64,000 nt of DNA, from assembly GCF_028826155.1 (NCBI RefSeq), contig NZ_JAQGPN010000001.1, positions 372,001-436,000 on the forward strand. The letters are read 5' to 3'. Source of the DNA: Mesorhizobium shangrilense. Lineage in GTDB: Bacteria > Pseudomonadota > Alphaproteobacteria > Rhizobiales > Rhizobiaceae. Below, one piece after another: positions 7,772-18,318 of this stretch. Both the position numbers and the translations under genes were made by a program. The notes under the pieces are model-generated. The model searched no databases and was not told where the DNA came from. It saw only the letters and a list, made by a program, of their open reading frames with translations. Position 1 is the first letter of the stretch. Each line of letters opens with the position of its first letter.

Positions 7772-8944
7772 GTGAAGATCACAAGGATACGCACCACGGT
7801 CGTCAACGCCGAGATGCGGAACTGGGTATTCGTGAAGGTCGAAACGGATACTCCCGGGCTCTATGGCTGGGGCGAGGCGACGCTCGAGTGGAAGACGCGG
7901 GCCGTGGTCGGCGCCGTCGAGGACCTGGAGCCGCTGCTGCTCGGACAGGATCCGAGGGACATCGAGCAGTGCGTGCGCATCATGCACAAGCACGGCTTCT
8001 GGCGCATGGGCTCCATCGGCGCGTCGGCGATCTCCGGCATCGAGGTCGCGCTCTGGGACATCCTGGGCAAGGACCTGAACGCGCCGGTCTGGCGTCTGCT
8101 CGGCGGCAAGACGCGCGACAAGGTGCCCGTCTACACTCATCTCGGGCTGGGCGACATGAAGTCCGTCTACGAGACGATGCAGGTCGGCCCGCTGGTCGAC
8201 AGCGCGCTGAAAGTCGTCGAGGCCGGATACAAGGCGCTCAAGGTCGTGTTCGTCCCCTACACCCACTACACGACCACCATCCGCAACGTCGACCATGTCG
8301 GCAAGCTGATGATGGGCCTCAGGGAGGCGGTGGGCGACGACATCGAGATCATGGTCGACTTCCACGGACGTCCGGCGTCCGTCTCGGCCGCGATGGACTA
8401 CATCAACGTGCTCGCACCCGGGCGGCCGCTGTTCGTCGAGGAGCCGGTGCCGCCGGGCGATCCGCTGCTGATGGCGCAGGTCACCGAGCGCTCGCCGGTT
8501 CCCATCGCCACGGGCGAACGGCTGATCGGCCGGGCCGAGTTCGATCCCCTGTTCGCCAGGCGGGCCATTCACATCGCACAGCCCGACATCGCCCATACGG
8601 GCGGGCTCTCGGAGGCCCGCAAGATCGCGGCCGCGGCAGAAACGGCGGGAATCGGCATTGCGCCGCACAACCCGCTCGGCCCGATCGCCGGCATCACCGC
8701 CCTGCACTTCGACATCGCCACGCCGAACTTCGTCATCCAGGAAGAAATGACCGGCTCGGTGCCATGGTACGGCGAGGTCGTCGAGGGGCCGATCAACAGG
8801 GTCGACGGCGCCTGGCAGATCCCGGACAAGCCGGGCCTCGGCCTCGAGGTCAACGAAGCGGCATGCGCAAAGCATCCGTTCGCCGCCGAGATCTACCACG
8901 CGAGGAACGCAGTGCTCGACGACGGAACCGTCGTCGACTGGTGA
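7772..8944 (+). CDS. Mandelate racemase/enolase-family sugar-acid dehydratase (galactonate dehydratase-like)
   Basis: A 390-residue enolase-superfamily enzyme. The N-terminal capping domain (residues 1 to about 120) is followed by the barrel with Mg2+ ligands D-F-H-G-R (about residues 193-197), E-E-P-V (about 224) and A-T-G-E-R-L (about 250). The pair D-F-H-G-R and G-I-A-P-H-N-P-L-G-P (catalytic His, about 300) is the D-galactonate dehydratase (DgoD) pattern. The reaction is therefore probably dehydration of an aldonate to a 2-keto-3-deoxy acid. The start is GTG at 7772. No aldolase or kinase for the product is in the window. The exact substrate (galactonate, arabinonate or similar) cannot be read from sequence. 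Confidence 0.8.
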   Translation: MKITRIRTTVVNAEMRNWVFVKVETDTPGLYGWGEATLEWKTRAVVGAVEDLEPLLLGQDPRDIEQCVRIMHKHGFWRMGSIGASAISGIEVALWDILGKDLNAPVWRLLGGKTRDKVPVYTHLGLGDMKSVYETMQVGPLVDSALKVVEAGYKALKVVFVPYTHYTTTIRNVDHVGKLMMGLREAVGDDIEIMVDFHGRPASVSAAMDYINVLAPGRPLFVEEPVPPGDPLLMAQVTERSPVPIATGERLIGRAEFDPLFARRAIHIAQPDIAHTGGLSEARKIAAAAETAGIGIAPHNPLGPIAGITALHFDIATPNFVIQEEMTGSVPWYGEVVEGPINRVDGAWQIPDKPGLGLEVNEAACAKHPFAAEIYHARNAVLDDGTVVDW

Positions 8945-8983
8945 CGTCAGCGTCGCCGCGCCGTCGCGTGGTTTCCAGGTTCC

Positions 8984-9008
8984 GCGGCGCCGATACGTTC
9001 GGCGCCGC
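8984..9008. terminator. Hairpin between convergent dehydratase and RpiR genes
   Basis: Perfect 10-bp inverted repeat GCGGCGCCGA-N5-TCGGCGCCGC in the 114-bp gap between two convergent genes. It has no T-run on either side, but position and symmetry suit a bidirectional terminator or transcript-end stabiliser. Confidence 0.5.
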
Positions 9009-9058
9009 CGGCACCGGGACGCCCCCGCACCTGCCGGGGACGGGCGGCGGCGGCGGGC

Positions 9059-9922
9059 TCAGTCGCCCAGCAGTTGACGGTCGTCGCCGTCGCGGCGGCG
9101 CACCAGTTCTTCCTTGATGTTGCGCAGCGTCTTGGCCGAGCGGTTGCGGTCGGCATAGGCCACCAGGTTGGCGAGGATGTCGATCACCGCCAGATAGGCG
9201 TATCGCGTCGAGGTCGGGCGGAAAATGTTCTTGCCTTCCGGCATCTCGATCGCGATGACCAGGTCGGCTGCCTCGGCCACGGGCGAGTTGCCCTGCGTGA
9301 TGACGATGGTCGGAACGTCGCGTCGCCGCAGCAATTCGAGGCAGTCCAGGAGGCCGCGGTCGCGGCCGGTGATGGACGAGCCGAACACCACCGCCCCCGG
9401 CTGGATGGCGGCCGAAATCATCAGATTCATGTTGTGGTCGTTCGACGCGCTGATGCGGCAGCCCAGCCGGAACAGCCGGTTGTGCAGCTCGTTGACGATC
9501 ATCGCCGAGTTGCCGCTCGCCCCGAAGGCCTGGATGAACTCGGCCCCGCGCAACATGTGCGCGGCCTTGTCCATCACGTCGATGTCGAGCTGCCGGTGCA
9601 TCGTGAACAGAGCGTTCTGCGCCTTGGTCACGATATCCTCGGCGACCTCGGCCGGCGTGGCGCTCGGCGCTTCGGGCTTCAGGTAGCGCAGTCCGACATA
9701 GGTCGACTTCGCCAGTCGCACCTTGAAGTCCGAATAGCCATCACAGCCCAGCCGGCGGCACAGGCGCGTCACCGTCGGGGGCGAGACGCCCGCCCGCTCC
9801 GCCAGATCCACGATGGACGAATTGACGACGAAATCGACGTCCTCGAGCACGCAGTCCGCCAGCCGCCTTTCCTGCCCGGAGAGCCTGCCGTCCTCATCGG
9901 TGAGGGCGTGAAAGAGTTCCAT
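9059..9922 (-). CDS. RpiR-family transcriptional regulator (HTH plus SIS domain)
   Basis: A 287-residue regulator with an N-terminal HTH_6 domain (V-N-S-S-I-V-D-L-A-E-R-A-G-V-S then T-V-T-R-L-C-R-R-L-G-C, about residues 34-60) and a C-terminal SIS sugar-phosphate domain containing G-A-S-G-N-S-A and S-I-T-G-R. I place the start at ATG 9922, where AGGAG lies 9 bases upstream, rather than the longer frame from 10018. It is divergent from the peptide ABC operon and convergent with the dehydratase gene. RpiR proteins respond to phosphorylated sugars; here it may control either neighbour. Confidence 0.85.
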   Translation of the reverse strand: MELFHALTDEDGRLSGQERRLADCVLEDVDFVVNSSIVDLAERAGVSPPTVTRLCRRLGCDGYSDFKVRLAKSTYVGLRYLKPEAPSATPAEVAEDIVTKAQNALFTMHRQLDIDVMDKAAHMLRGAEFIQAFGASGNSAMIVNELHNRLFRLGCRISASNDHNMNLMISAAIQPGAVVFGSSITGRDRGLLDCLELLRRRDVPTIVITQGNSPVAEAADLVIAIEMPEGKNIFRPTSTRYAYLAVIDILANLVAYADRNRSAKTLRNIKEELVRRRDGDDRQLLGD

Positions 9923-9950
9923 GTCGGTGCGCTCCTGCTGAGCCGGGTTT

Positions 9951-9965
9951 CGTAAATTAATTACA
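9951..9965. promoter_or_regulatory. HexR/RpiR-like operator
   Basis: CGTAAATTAATTACA matches the known HexR (RpiR-family) consensus TGTARTWWWWYTACA at 13 of 15 positions and contains the perfect core GTAAATTAATTAC. A second half-site, AAATAAATTACA, sits at about 10027-10038. Both lie between the divergent rpiR-like gene and the dpp-like operon, so autoregulation and control of the ABC operon are the obvious hypotheses. Confidence 0.55.
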
Positions 9966-10235
9966 TGATTGCGCTCGAACGGCAACGCAGCCGTTGACAA
10001 GCTAGGGAAGAATTGCACAATGGAGAAAATAAATTACAAATCTGTGCAGTGCGTGAGGTCACCGCGGGCTGAGAGTTCTCCAGATTTCATGAGGTCATGC
10101 CGGTATCGGGCGCGCCTTCGACGGTGACGCCTGCGGCGTACGGCGGCCACGCCGCCGGCCTGGGACCGACGCCCGCCCAGGTGGCCACGCGGCTCCGCCG
10201 CTTCTCATCGTTGAACACAACCGGGAGGTTTGGGA

Positions 10236-11753
10236 ATGAAACGTGCACTATTTCTGACGACGCTGGCCGCTGCGCTGGCGACGACCAGCGGACTGGCGAT
10301 GGCCCAGGCGACTGACGGCGTGCTGACCGTCGCCACCATCGGCGAGCCGCCGACGCTCGACGCCATGCAGACGCCGACCGACATCGTGCTGACCATCGAC
10401 CAGCACATCTTCGAGACGCTCTACACCTACGACGCACAGTGGAAGTCCGTGCCGCTGCTGGCGGCGGCCATGCCCGAGATTTCCGAGGACGGCCTGACCT
10501 ACCGCATCGCGCTGCGCGAGGGCGTAAAATTCCATGACGGCAGCGATTTCGACTCCAAGGACGTCGTCGCCTCGCTGCAGCGCTGGATGGCCATCAACTC
10601 GAAGGGCAAGCAGGTCGCCGCCATCGTCGACAGCATCGCGGAGGACGGCGCCAACGCCGTCGTCATCAAGCTGAAGTCGCGTTACGCGCCGTTGCTGGCG
10701 ACGCTCTCCCAGGCCTCCATCATCATCCCGTCGGAGACGATCGCGGACACGCTGACCCAGTTCGTCGGCACCGGTCCCTATGCGCTGAAGGAGCGCAAGC
10801 CCGACCAGTACACGCAGCTCATCCGCTTCGACGGCTACAAGTCGCCGGAAGGCGAGCCGAGCAATTTTGCCGGCAAGCGCGAGGCCATTGCCAAGGAAAT
10901 CCGCTTCGTCCCGGTGCCGGACGCCAATACCCGCGTCGAGGGACTGATCTCGGGCCAGTTCGACTTCGCCGACTCCCTGCCGGTCAGCGCCTATGATCGC
11001 GTCGAGGCGAGCGGCACCGCCAAGCCCGTCATCTTCGAGAACACCGGCTGGCTGTCGCTCAACATGAACATGAAGGAGGGCCTGCTCACCAACAAGGCGC
11101 TCCGCCAGGCCGTGCAGGCGGCGCTCAATCCGTCCGACATGATGCTGGCGGCGTTCTCCGACGAGCGCTTCTTCAGCGTCGACGGCTCGCTGTTCCCCAA
11201 AGGCTCGTTCTGGAACACCGAGGATGGCGTGGCCCGCTACGGCGGCGAGGACGCGGAGCAGGCGGCAGAACTCGTCAAGCAGGCCGGCTATGACGGCACG
11301 CCGTTGCGCATCCTGACCAGCCGCCAGTACGAGTTCCACTACAAGATCGGCGAGGTGGCCAAGGCCTATCTCGAGGCCGCCGGCTTCAAGGTCGACATGC
11401 AGGTTGTGGACTGGGCGACGCTGACCACCCGCCGCGCCGACCCGGGGCAGTGGGACATCTTCATCACCCACTCCAACTTCCCCGGCGATCCGACGACGAT
11501 CAACACCATCACGGATACCTATCCGGGCTGGTACGTGTCGGATGCGAAGGCCAAGGCGGTGGCCGCCTACATGGACGCCACCACCGACGACGCCAAGCTC
11601 GAAGCCTGGAAGGGCATCCAGACGGTCATCTACGACGACGCGCCGCTCTACAAGGTCGGCAACTTCAATGCGCTCTCGGGCCTGTCCGCGGCGGTCACCG
11701 GCTACACGCCGACCTACTGGCCGCATTTCTGGAACGTGACGCCGAAGCAGTGA
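10236..11753 (+). CDS. Peptide/opine ABC transporter substrate-binding protein (DppA/SBP_bac_5)
   Basis: A 505-residue extracellular solute-binding protein family 5 member. A Sec signal ends near A-M-A-Q-A; the mature chain has T-V-A-T-I-G-E-P-P-T-L-D-A and the family signature region Y-R-I-A-L-R-E-G-V-K-F-H-D-G (about residues 88-101). These proteins deliver di- or oligopeptides, glutathione or opines to the DppBC-type channel. ATG 10236 is chosen because GGGAGG lies about 10 bases upstream. It opens a four-gene operon with 11-bp spacing to the permease gene. Confidence 0.85.
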   Translation: MKRALFLTTLAAALATTSGLAMAQATDGVLTVATIGEPPTLDAMQTPTDIVLTIDQHIFETLYTYDAQWKSVPLLAAAMPEISEDGLTYRIALREGVKFHDGSDFDSKDVVASLQRWMAINSKGKQVAAIVDSIAEDGANAVVIKLKSRYAPLLATLSQASIIIPSETIADTLTQFVGTGPYALKERKPDQYTQLIRFDGYKSPEGEPSNFAGKREAIAKEIRFVPVPDANTRVEGLISGQFDFADSLPVSAYDRVEASGTAKPVIFENTGWLSLNMNMKEGLLTNKALRQAVQAALNPSDMMLAAFSDERFFSVDGSLFPKGSFWNTEDGVARYGGEDAEQAAELVKQAGYDGTPLRILTSRQYEFHYKIGEVAKAYLEAAGFKVDMQVVDWATLTTRRADPGQWDIFITHSNFPGDPTTINTITDTYPGWYVSDAKAKAVAAYMDATTDDAKLEAWKGIQTVIYDDAPLYKVGNFNALSGLSAAVTGYTPTYWPHFWNVTPKQ

Positions 11754-11764
11754 GGCGCTGAACA

Positions 11765-12715
11765 ATGTCGAGGGTCGCTCGGGCGCTGTTGGAACGACTG
11801 GTGGGCATGTTGATCGTGCTCGCCCTCGTGGTGACGGTCGTCTTCATCATCGTGCGGGTGACCCCCGGCGATCCGGCCGCCGTGATGCTCGGCTCGGACG
11901 CCACGCCGGAAGACATCGCTGATCTGCGCACCAGGCTGGGCCTCGATGCGCCGCTGCTCGTCCAGTACGGCCAGTTCGTGCTGGGCATCCTCAAGGGCGA
12001 CCTCGGCCAGTCGATCTTCCTCGGCCAGCCGGTCACCCAGGCGCTGGCGAGCCGCGCCGAGCCGACCTTCTTCCTCACTTTGTTCTCGATCCTCATTGCG
12101 GTGACCATCGCGCTGCCGGTCGGCATCCTGTCGGCGGTGCGGCGCGGCACCCTGTTCGACCAGATCGTCGTCACCCTGACCATGGTGGCGGCCAGCATCC
12201 CGAGTTTTTGGCTGGGGCTGATCCTGATCCAGGTCTTCGCCGTCGGCCAGGGCTGGTTCCCGGCCTCCGGCTATGGCGGGCCCGACACCGGCTTCCTCGA
12301 GCGGCTGCACCACCTGGTGCTGCCGGCGATCGCGCTCGGCGTCGTCAACTCGGCGCTGATCACCCGCTTCACCCGCGCCGCCATGCTCGACGTGCTCAGC
12401 GACGACTATGTGCGCACGGCGCGCGCCAAGGGCGCCGGCGAGCTGCGGGTCATCCTAAAACATGCGCTGAAGAACGCGCTGGTGCCGATCATCACCGTGA
12501 TCGGCCTGTCGATCGCCATGCTGGTCGCCGGCGCGGTGGTCACCGAGACGGTGTTCGGGCTGCCCGGCATCGGCAACCTGGTGGTGTCGGCGGTGCTGCG
12601 GCGCGACTATCCCGTCATCCAGGGGGCGCTGCTGGTCGTCGCCGCCATCTACGTGCTGATCAATTTCGGCGTCGACATGCTCTATATCCTCGTCGATCCG
12701 CGGGTGCGGCTGTGA
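11765..12715 (+). CDS. Peptide ABC transporter permease (DppB-like)
   Basis: A 316-residue inner-membrane permease with about six membrane segments. It has the N-terminal V-R-V-T-P-G-D-P-A motif typical of DppB/OppB/GsiC and the EAA loop around R-T-A-R-A-K-G-A-G-E (about residues 218-227), which contacts the ATPase. The stop overlaps the next gene in GTGA. Confidence 0.9.
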   Translation: MSRVARALLERLVGMLIVLALVVTVVFIIVRVTPGDPAAVMLGSDATPEDIADLRTRLGLDAPLLVQYGQFVLGILKGDLGQSIFLGQPVTQALASRAEPTFFLTLFSILIAVTIALPVGILSAVRRGTLFDQIVVTLTMVAASIPSFWLGLILIQVFAVGQGWFPASGYGGPDTGFLERLHHLVLPAIALGVVNSALITRFTRAAMLDVLSDDYVRTARAKGAGELRVILKHALKNALVPIITVIGLSIAMLVAGAVVTETVFGLPGIGNLVVSAVLRRDYPVIQGALLVVAAIYVLINFGVDMLYILVDPRVRL

Positions 12716-13572
12716 CGCTCGGCTCCCTCACCTTGCCGCTCGCGTCGGGCCTGCGCCAGCTGTTCCGGAACCGCGCCATCGCCTGCGGCGCCATCATCCT
12801 GCTGATCGTGGTGCTCGCCGCCCTCCTGGCGCCGTGGATCGCGCCCTACGCGCCCAACAAGCTGTCGATCGTCAACAAGCTCAAGGCGCCGTCGCTGACC
12901 CATTTCTTCGGCACCGACGAGTTCGGCCGCGACATCTTCTCGCGCGCCATCTATGCCGGCCGCATCTCGCTGCTGGTCAGCCTCGGCGTCGTCTGCATCT
13001 CGACCCTGCTCGGCGTCTTCCTCGGCGTCGCCGCCGGCTTCTTCCGCAAGCTCGACGCGCCGATCTCGCGGCTGCTCGACGCCATGATGTCGTTCCCCGA
13101 CATCCTGCTCGCCATCGCCCTGGTGGCCGCGCTCGGGCCGTCGCTGACGACGGTGATCCTGGCGCTCGGCATCACCTATGCGCCGCGCCTCGCCCGCATC
13201 GTGCGCGGCTCGACGCTGGTGCTGCGCGAACTGCCCTATATCGAGGCGGCGGTGGCGCTCGGGCTGCCCACCTGGCAGGTGCTGCTGCGCCACGTGCTGC
13301 TCAACCTCGCCTCGCCGATCCTCGTCCAGGCGACCTTCGTCTTCGCCTCGGCGATGCTGGCGGAGGCGAGCCTGTCGTTCCTCGGCGTCGGCGTCTCCAC
13401 CGACATGCCGACCTGGGGCACGATGCTGGCCTCGGGCCGCGAGTTCATGAACAACGCGCCCTGGCTGATGGTGTTTCCGGGGCTGGCCATCGTCTTCTCG
13501 GTGCTGTCGCTGCAGCTCCTGGGCGACGGCCTGCGCGACCTCGTCGACCCGCGCCTGTCGAAAGAGCGCTGA
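12712..13572 (+). CDS. Peptide ABC transporter permease (DppC-like)
   Basis: A 286-residue second permease of the system. It has the DppC/GsiD hallmarks H-F-F-G-T-D-E-F-G-R-D-I-F-S-R (residues about 63-77) and an EAA-like loop E-A-A-V-A-L-G near residue 178. The start is GTG at 12712, overlapping the dppB-like stop by 4 bp, which indicates translational coupling. The frame extends upstream in-phase, but that part is a shadow of the dppB-like gene. Confidence 0.9.
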   Translation: MTLGSLTLPLASGLRQLFRNRAIACGAIILLIVVLAALLAPWIAPYAPNKLSIVNKLKAPSLTHFFGTDEFGRDIFSRAIYAGRISLLVSLGVVCISTLLGVFLGVAAGFFRKLDAPISRLLDAMMSFPDILLAIALVAALGPSLTTVILALGITYAPRLARIVRGSTLVLRELPYIEAAVALGLPTWQVLLRHVLLNLASPILVQATFVFASAMLAEASLSFLGVGVSTDMPTWGTMLASGREFMNNAPWLMVFPGLAIVFSVLSLQLLGDGLRDLVDPRLSKER

Positions 13573-13576
13573 CAAG

Positions 13577-15388
<1,812 letters not shown>

Positions 15389-15553
15389 CCCATGGTCGCG
15401 AACCAAGGCCGCCGGCACGATCCGGCCGCCCTGCATTCGCGTCCTCGACGACTAGACCTGCGGGCATTCTGACGAATGCCAGTTCGCCGCTCTCTCTGTT
15501 TCGAGCCGCATTTGTGCGACGCCAGACGATTCCGCTTGGCTGCAAGAAATGCT

Positions 15554-16864
15554 CTACGCCGCCTGCGCCAGCCTCTCGCCCGCCATCCGGTAGGAGATCG
15601 ACTCGGCCAGATGGATGCGCCCGACCGTCGTAACGCCGTCGAGATCGGCCAGCGTTCGGGCGACCTTGAGCACCCGATGATAGGCGCGGGCCGACAGCCC
15701 GAATTTTTCGCTGGCGTCGCGCAGCAGGGCGAGGCCGCCCGCATCGGGCGCGGCCATCTCCTCGACCAGCGCGGTTGGACATTGGGCGTTGGTTGCAGCC
15801 GCAGCACCAAACCGCTCGAAACGCTCCAGCTGGATCGCCCGCGCGCGGGCGACGCGTCCGGCAACGGCGGCGCTCGGCTCTGACTTCGCCGGCCGGATCA
15901 GATCGCCCGCGGAGACAGCCGGCACGTCGATCTTGAGGTCGATGCGGTCGAGAAACGGACCGGAGATGCGCGCCTGGTAGTCGGTGCGGCAGCGGTCGCC
16001 ACGCGCACAGCGGTAGCCCGGCTCGCCGGCCATGCCACAGCGGCACGGGTTCATGGCGGCGACGAGCTGGATGCGCGCCGGATAGGTGACCCGGCTGTTC
16101 GCCCGCGCGATCACGCAGTCCCCGGTCTCCAGCGGCTGGCGCAGCGCATCGATCACCTGAGGCACGAATTCCGGCAGTTCGTCGAGGAAGAGCACGCCAT
16201 GGTGCGCCAGCGAGGCCTCGCCCGGCCGCACGCGCAGGCCGCCGCCGACCATCGCCGCCATCGAAGCGGAATGGTGCGGCGCGCGAAACGGCCGCCGATC
16301 GGTCAGCCTCCCCCCGGCGAGCTCGCCCCCATCGAGGCGACCATGGAGACTTCGAGCAGTTCCCTTGGCTGCAGCGGCGGCAAGATGGAGGGAAGGCGCT
16401 GCGCCAGCATCGACTTGCCGGCGCCCGGGGGGCCGATCATCAGAAGATTGTGGCCGCCGGCAGCCGCCACTTCCAGCGCGCGCTTGGCGGTCTCCTGGCC
16501 CTTGATGTCGGCGAGGTCGGGAAGGTCGCGTGCCGGCGGCTGGACGCTGGCGACCGGGCGTGAAAGCACCTGCGTGCCGCGAAAATGGTTGGCCATGGCG
16601 ATCAGGCTGCGCGGCGCGAGGATGTCGATGTCGGCGCCAGCCCAGGCCGCCTCCGGACCCGAAGCATGCGGGCAGATGAGGCCCTTGCCGAGGGCCCCGG
16701 CGCCGATGGCGGCGGGCAGCGCGCCGGCCACCGGAGCGATCATGCCGTCCAGCGAGAGCTCGCCCAGCACCACGTAGTCCGCCAGCGCGTCGCCCGGAAT
16801 GGCGCCGAGCGCCGCCATCAGGCCGAGCGCGATGGGCAGGTCGTAATGGCTCCCCTCCTTCGGC
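15554..16864 (-). pseudogene. comM: comM (yifB) 3' part: Mg-chelatase-like AAA+ ATPase, cut off by prophage and frameshifted
   Basis: This encodes ComM from about KEGSH-Y-D-L-P to the C-terminus. Visible are Walker A GPPGAGKS, then H-H-S-A-S, Walker B L-F-L-D-E-L-P-E-F, a Cys cluster N-P-C-R-C-G, sensor F-L-D-R-I-D-L and a C-terminal Mg_chelatase_C segment. ComM is a hexameric helicase promoting branch migration in natural transformation. Two lesions are visible. The N-terminus is separated by the prophage and lies at 59738-59967. In addition, the frame breaks within a run of five C on the plus strand (16326-16330), where ...V-A-S-M-G runs into a stop while the true continuation E-L-A-G-G-R-L-T-D is in another frame. 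A sequencing error in the homopolymer is possible. A phage-supplied ATG at 17001 gives an open frame over the first part. Confidence 0.9.
16847..16864. other. attL (host-prophage left junction)
   Basis: TGGCT-C-CCCTCCTTCGGC here and TGGCT-G-CCCTCCTTCGGC at 59732-59749 are the same 18-bp site with one mismatch; both encode K-E-G-S-H of ComM on the minus strand. Joining the sequence left of this site to that right of the other restores the ComM order N-term...[13 protein letters not shown]. The identical 12-bp core CCCTCCTTCGGC is at 16853-16864. Confidence 0.8.
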
Positions 16865-16991
16865 GGTGACAGGCGGCTTCCGGAAGTTGCCGTAACCTTT
16901 CCCAATATGGCGGATGCCTTGAATTTCAGGGCGTCCGCCTTTTCGCATGTTTGCCAGCAACACCCGCAGGTTGCCCTTGTTTCCCGTCCCG

Positions 16992-17011
16992 TGGTGAGCA
17001 TACTGTGAGTT
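16992..17011 (+). repeat. 20-bp direct repeat, left copy (possible integrase arm site)
   Basis: TGGTGAGCATACTGTGAGTT here recurs as TGGTGAGCATGCTGTGAGTT at 59657-59676 (one mismatch). Both copies lie just inside the prophage ends in the same orientation, about 130 and 60 bp from attL and attR. This is the place expected for arm-type integrase binding sites. Confidence 0.5.
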
Positions 17012-17035
17012 GTCGCCTCTCAGGATGCTTCCCGA

Positions 17036-18316
17036 ATGCCAAAACTCACCAAAGGTGTCGTCGACAGCGCTGAACTGCGTGACAAGCAGTATACAATCTG
17101 GTGCTCGGATCTGAAGGGGTTCGGAGCCTACATCCACCCCACCGGACGCCGCACCTACTTCGTCGATTATCGGACCGGCGATGGCGCTCGGCGCCGGATG
17201 ACGATCGGCAAGCATGGCGTGCTGACGACGGAGCAGGCCCGGAAGGTTGCGATCGAAACGCTTGGTGGCATCGTCCTTCAGAAAGCGGATCCGCTGCTCG
17301 AGCGAAAGACTCGGCGGGCATCGCTCACCGTGGCGGAGCTCTGCGACCAGTACATGAAGGCTGCTGAAAAGGGCCTGATCCTGGGTCGACGTCGCAACCG
17401 ACCGAAGAAGGCTTCCACGATTGAGATCGACCGCGGCCGGATCGCGCGTCACATCAAGCCGTTGCTCGGCAACAAGCTGGTGATCGACGTCACCCGCGCC
17501 GACATCACCAAGTTCGTGAGGGATGTGTCGGCGGGGAAAACAGCCGTGAAGAATCGGTCAGGCAAGAACGGCGCGCGTGTGGAGGTGAAGGGCGGCATAG
17601 GCACTGCAGCGCGCACCACAGGCTTCTTAGGCGGCATCCTGACCTATGCCGTCGACGAGGGGATTATCCCCGCCAATCCAGCGCAGGGCGTCAAGCTGCC
17701 TGCCGATGGTGTTCGGACCCGCCGTCTTGTGGTGGGAGAGTACAAGGCGCTGGGGAAGGCGCTGAGCGGCGATGAAGCAGAGTACGACACTCCGCAGGCG
17801 GTGACCGGAGCGTGGCTCCTGGCGCTCACGGGCTGCCGTCTCGGCGAAATTGAAGCGCTTCGTTGGACGGAAGTCGACGAGGACGGACAATGCTTCCGAC
17901 TTGCCGACAGCAAAAGCGGGCCGTCAGTGCGCCCGGTAGGGCGTGAGGCGTTCGATGTGCTGCGCGGCGCTCTACGCGTTCCCGGTAGTCCCTACGTGCT
18001 CCCTGCCCTGCGCAAGGACGGCGGCCACTACAACGGTCTTGCTGGGGCGTGGGTGCGGTTCATGAAACGGGCTGGGCTCGAGGGGGTCACGCCCCACACC
18101 ATGCGCCACAGCTACGCCTCTGTCGCTGGCGACCTGGGCTTCGCTGAAAGCTCGATTGCAGCGCTGATCGGCCATGCCGGGGATACCGTGACCAGCAGGT
18201 ACGTCCACCGGCTCGACGCGGTGTTGGTGGCAGCTGCGAACAAGGTGTGCGGTGAAGTCTACCGGCAGATGACGGGCGCCAGCGGCAAGGTGCTTGAGAT
18301 GCCGAGGAGAGCTTAA
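17036..18316 (+). CDS. int: Prophage tyrosine integrase (DUF4102 / P4-type arm-binding N-terminus)
   Basis: A 426-residue site-specific recombinase. The N-terminal DUF4102-like arm-binding region (residues about 1-95) is followed by a SAM-like core-binding domain (about 97-215) and the catalytic domain. The catalytic set is visible: R268 in T-G-C-R-L-G-E, a K in S-K-S-G (about 293), H354-x-x-R357 in H-T-M-R-H-S, H380 in I-G-H-A-G and nucleophile Y389 in S-R-Y-V-H. It lies 170 bp inside attL and reads into the prophage, as is normal for an integrase next to its attachment site. It should carry out insertion into comM and, with an excisionase, removal. Confidence 0.95.
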   Translation: MPKLTKGVVDSAELRDKQYTIWCSDLKGFGAYIHPTGRRTYFVDYRTGDGARRRMTIGKHGVLTTEQARKVAIETLGGIVLQKADPLLERKTRRASLTVAELCDQYMKAAEKGLILGRRRNRPKKASTIEIDRGRIARHIKPLLGNKLVIDVTRADITKFVRDVSAGKTAVKNRSGKNGARVEVKGGIGTAARTTGFLGGILTYAVDEGIIPANPAQGVKLPADGVRTRRLVVGEYKALGKALSGDEAEYDTPQAVTGAWLLALTGCRLGEIEALRWTEVDEDGQCFRLADSKSGPSVRPVGREAFDVLRGALRVPGSPYVLPALRKDGGHYNGLAGAWVRFMKRAGLEGVTPHTMRHSYASVAGDLGFAESSIAALIGHAGDTVTSRYVHRLDAVLVAAANKVCGEVYRQMTGASGKVLEMPRRA

Positions 18317-18318
18317 TC

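Noticed and set aside
15463..15480. Hairpin GGCATTC-N4-GAATGCC between the ABC operon and comM
   Set aside because: Seven-base stem, no T-run; too weak to call a terminator.
16992..17011. 20-bp repeat (with 59657-59676) as the att core
   Set aside because: Joining the flanks there does not restore ComM and would duplicate KEGSH; the KEGSH site does restore it.
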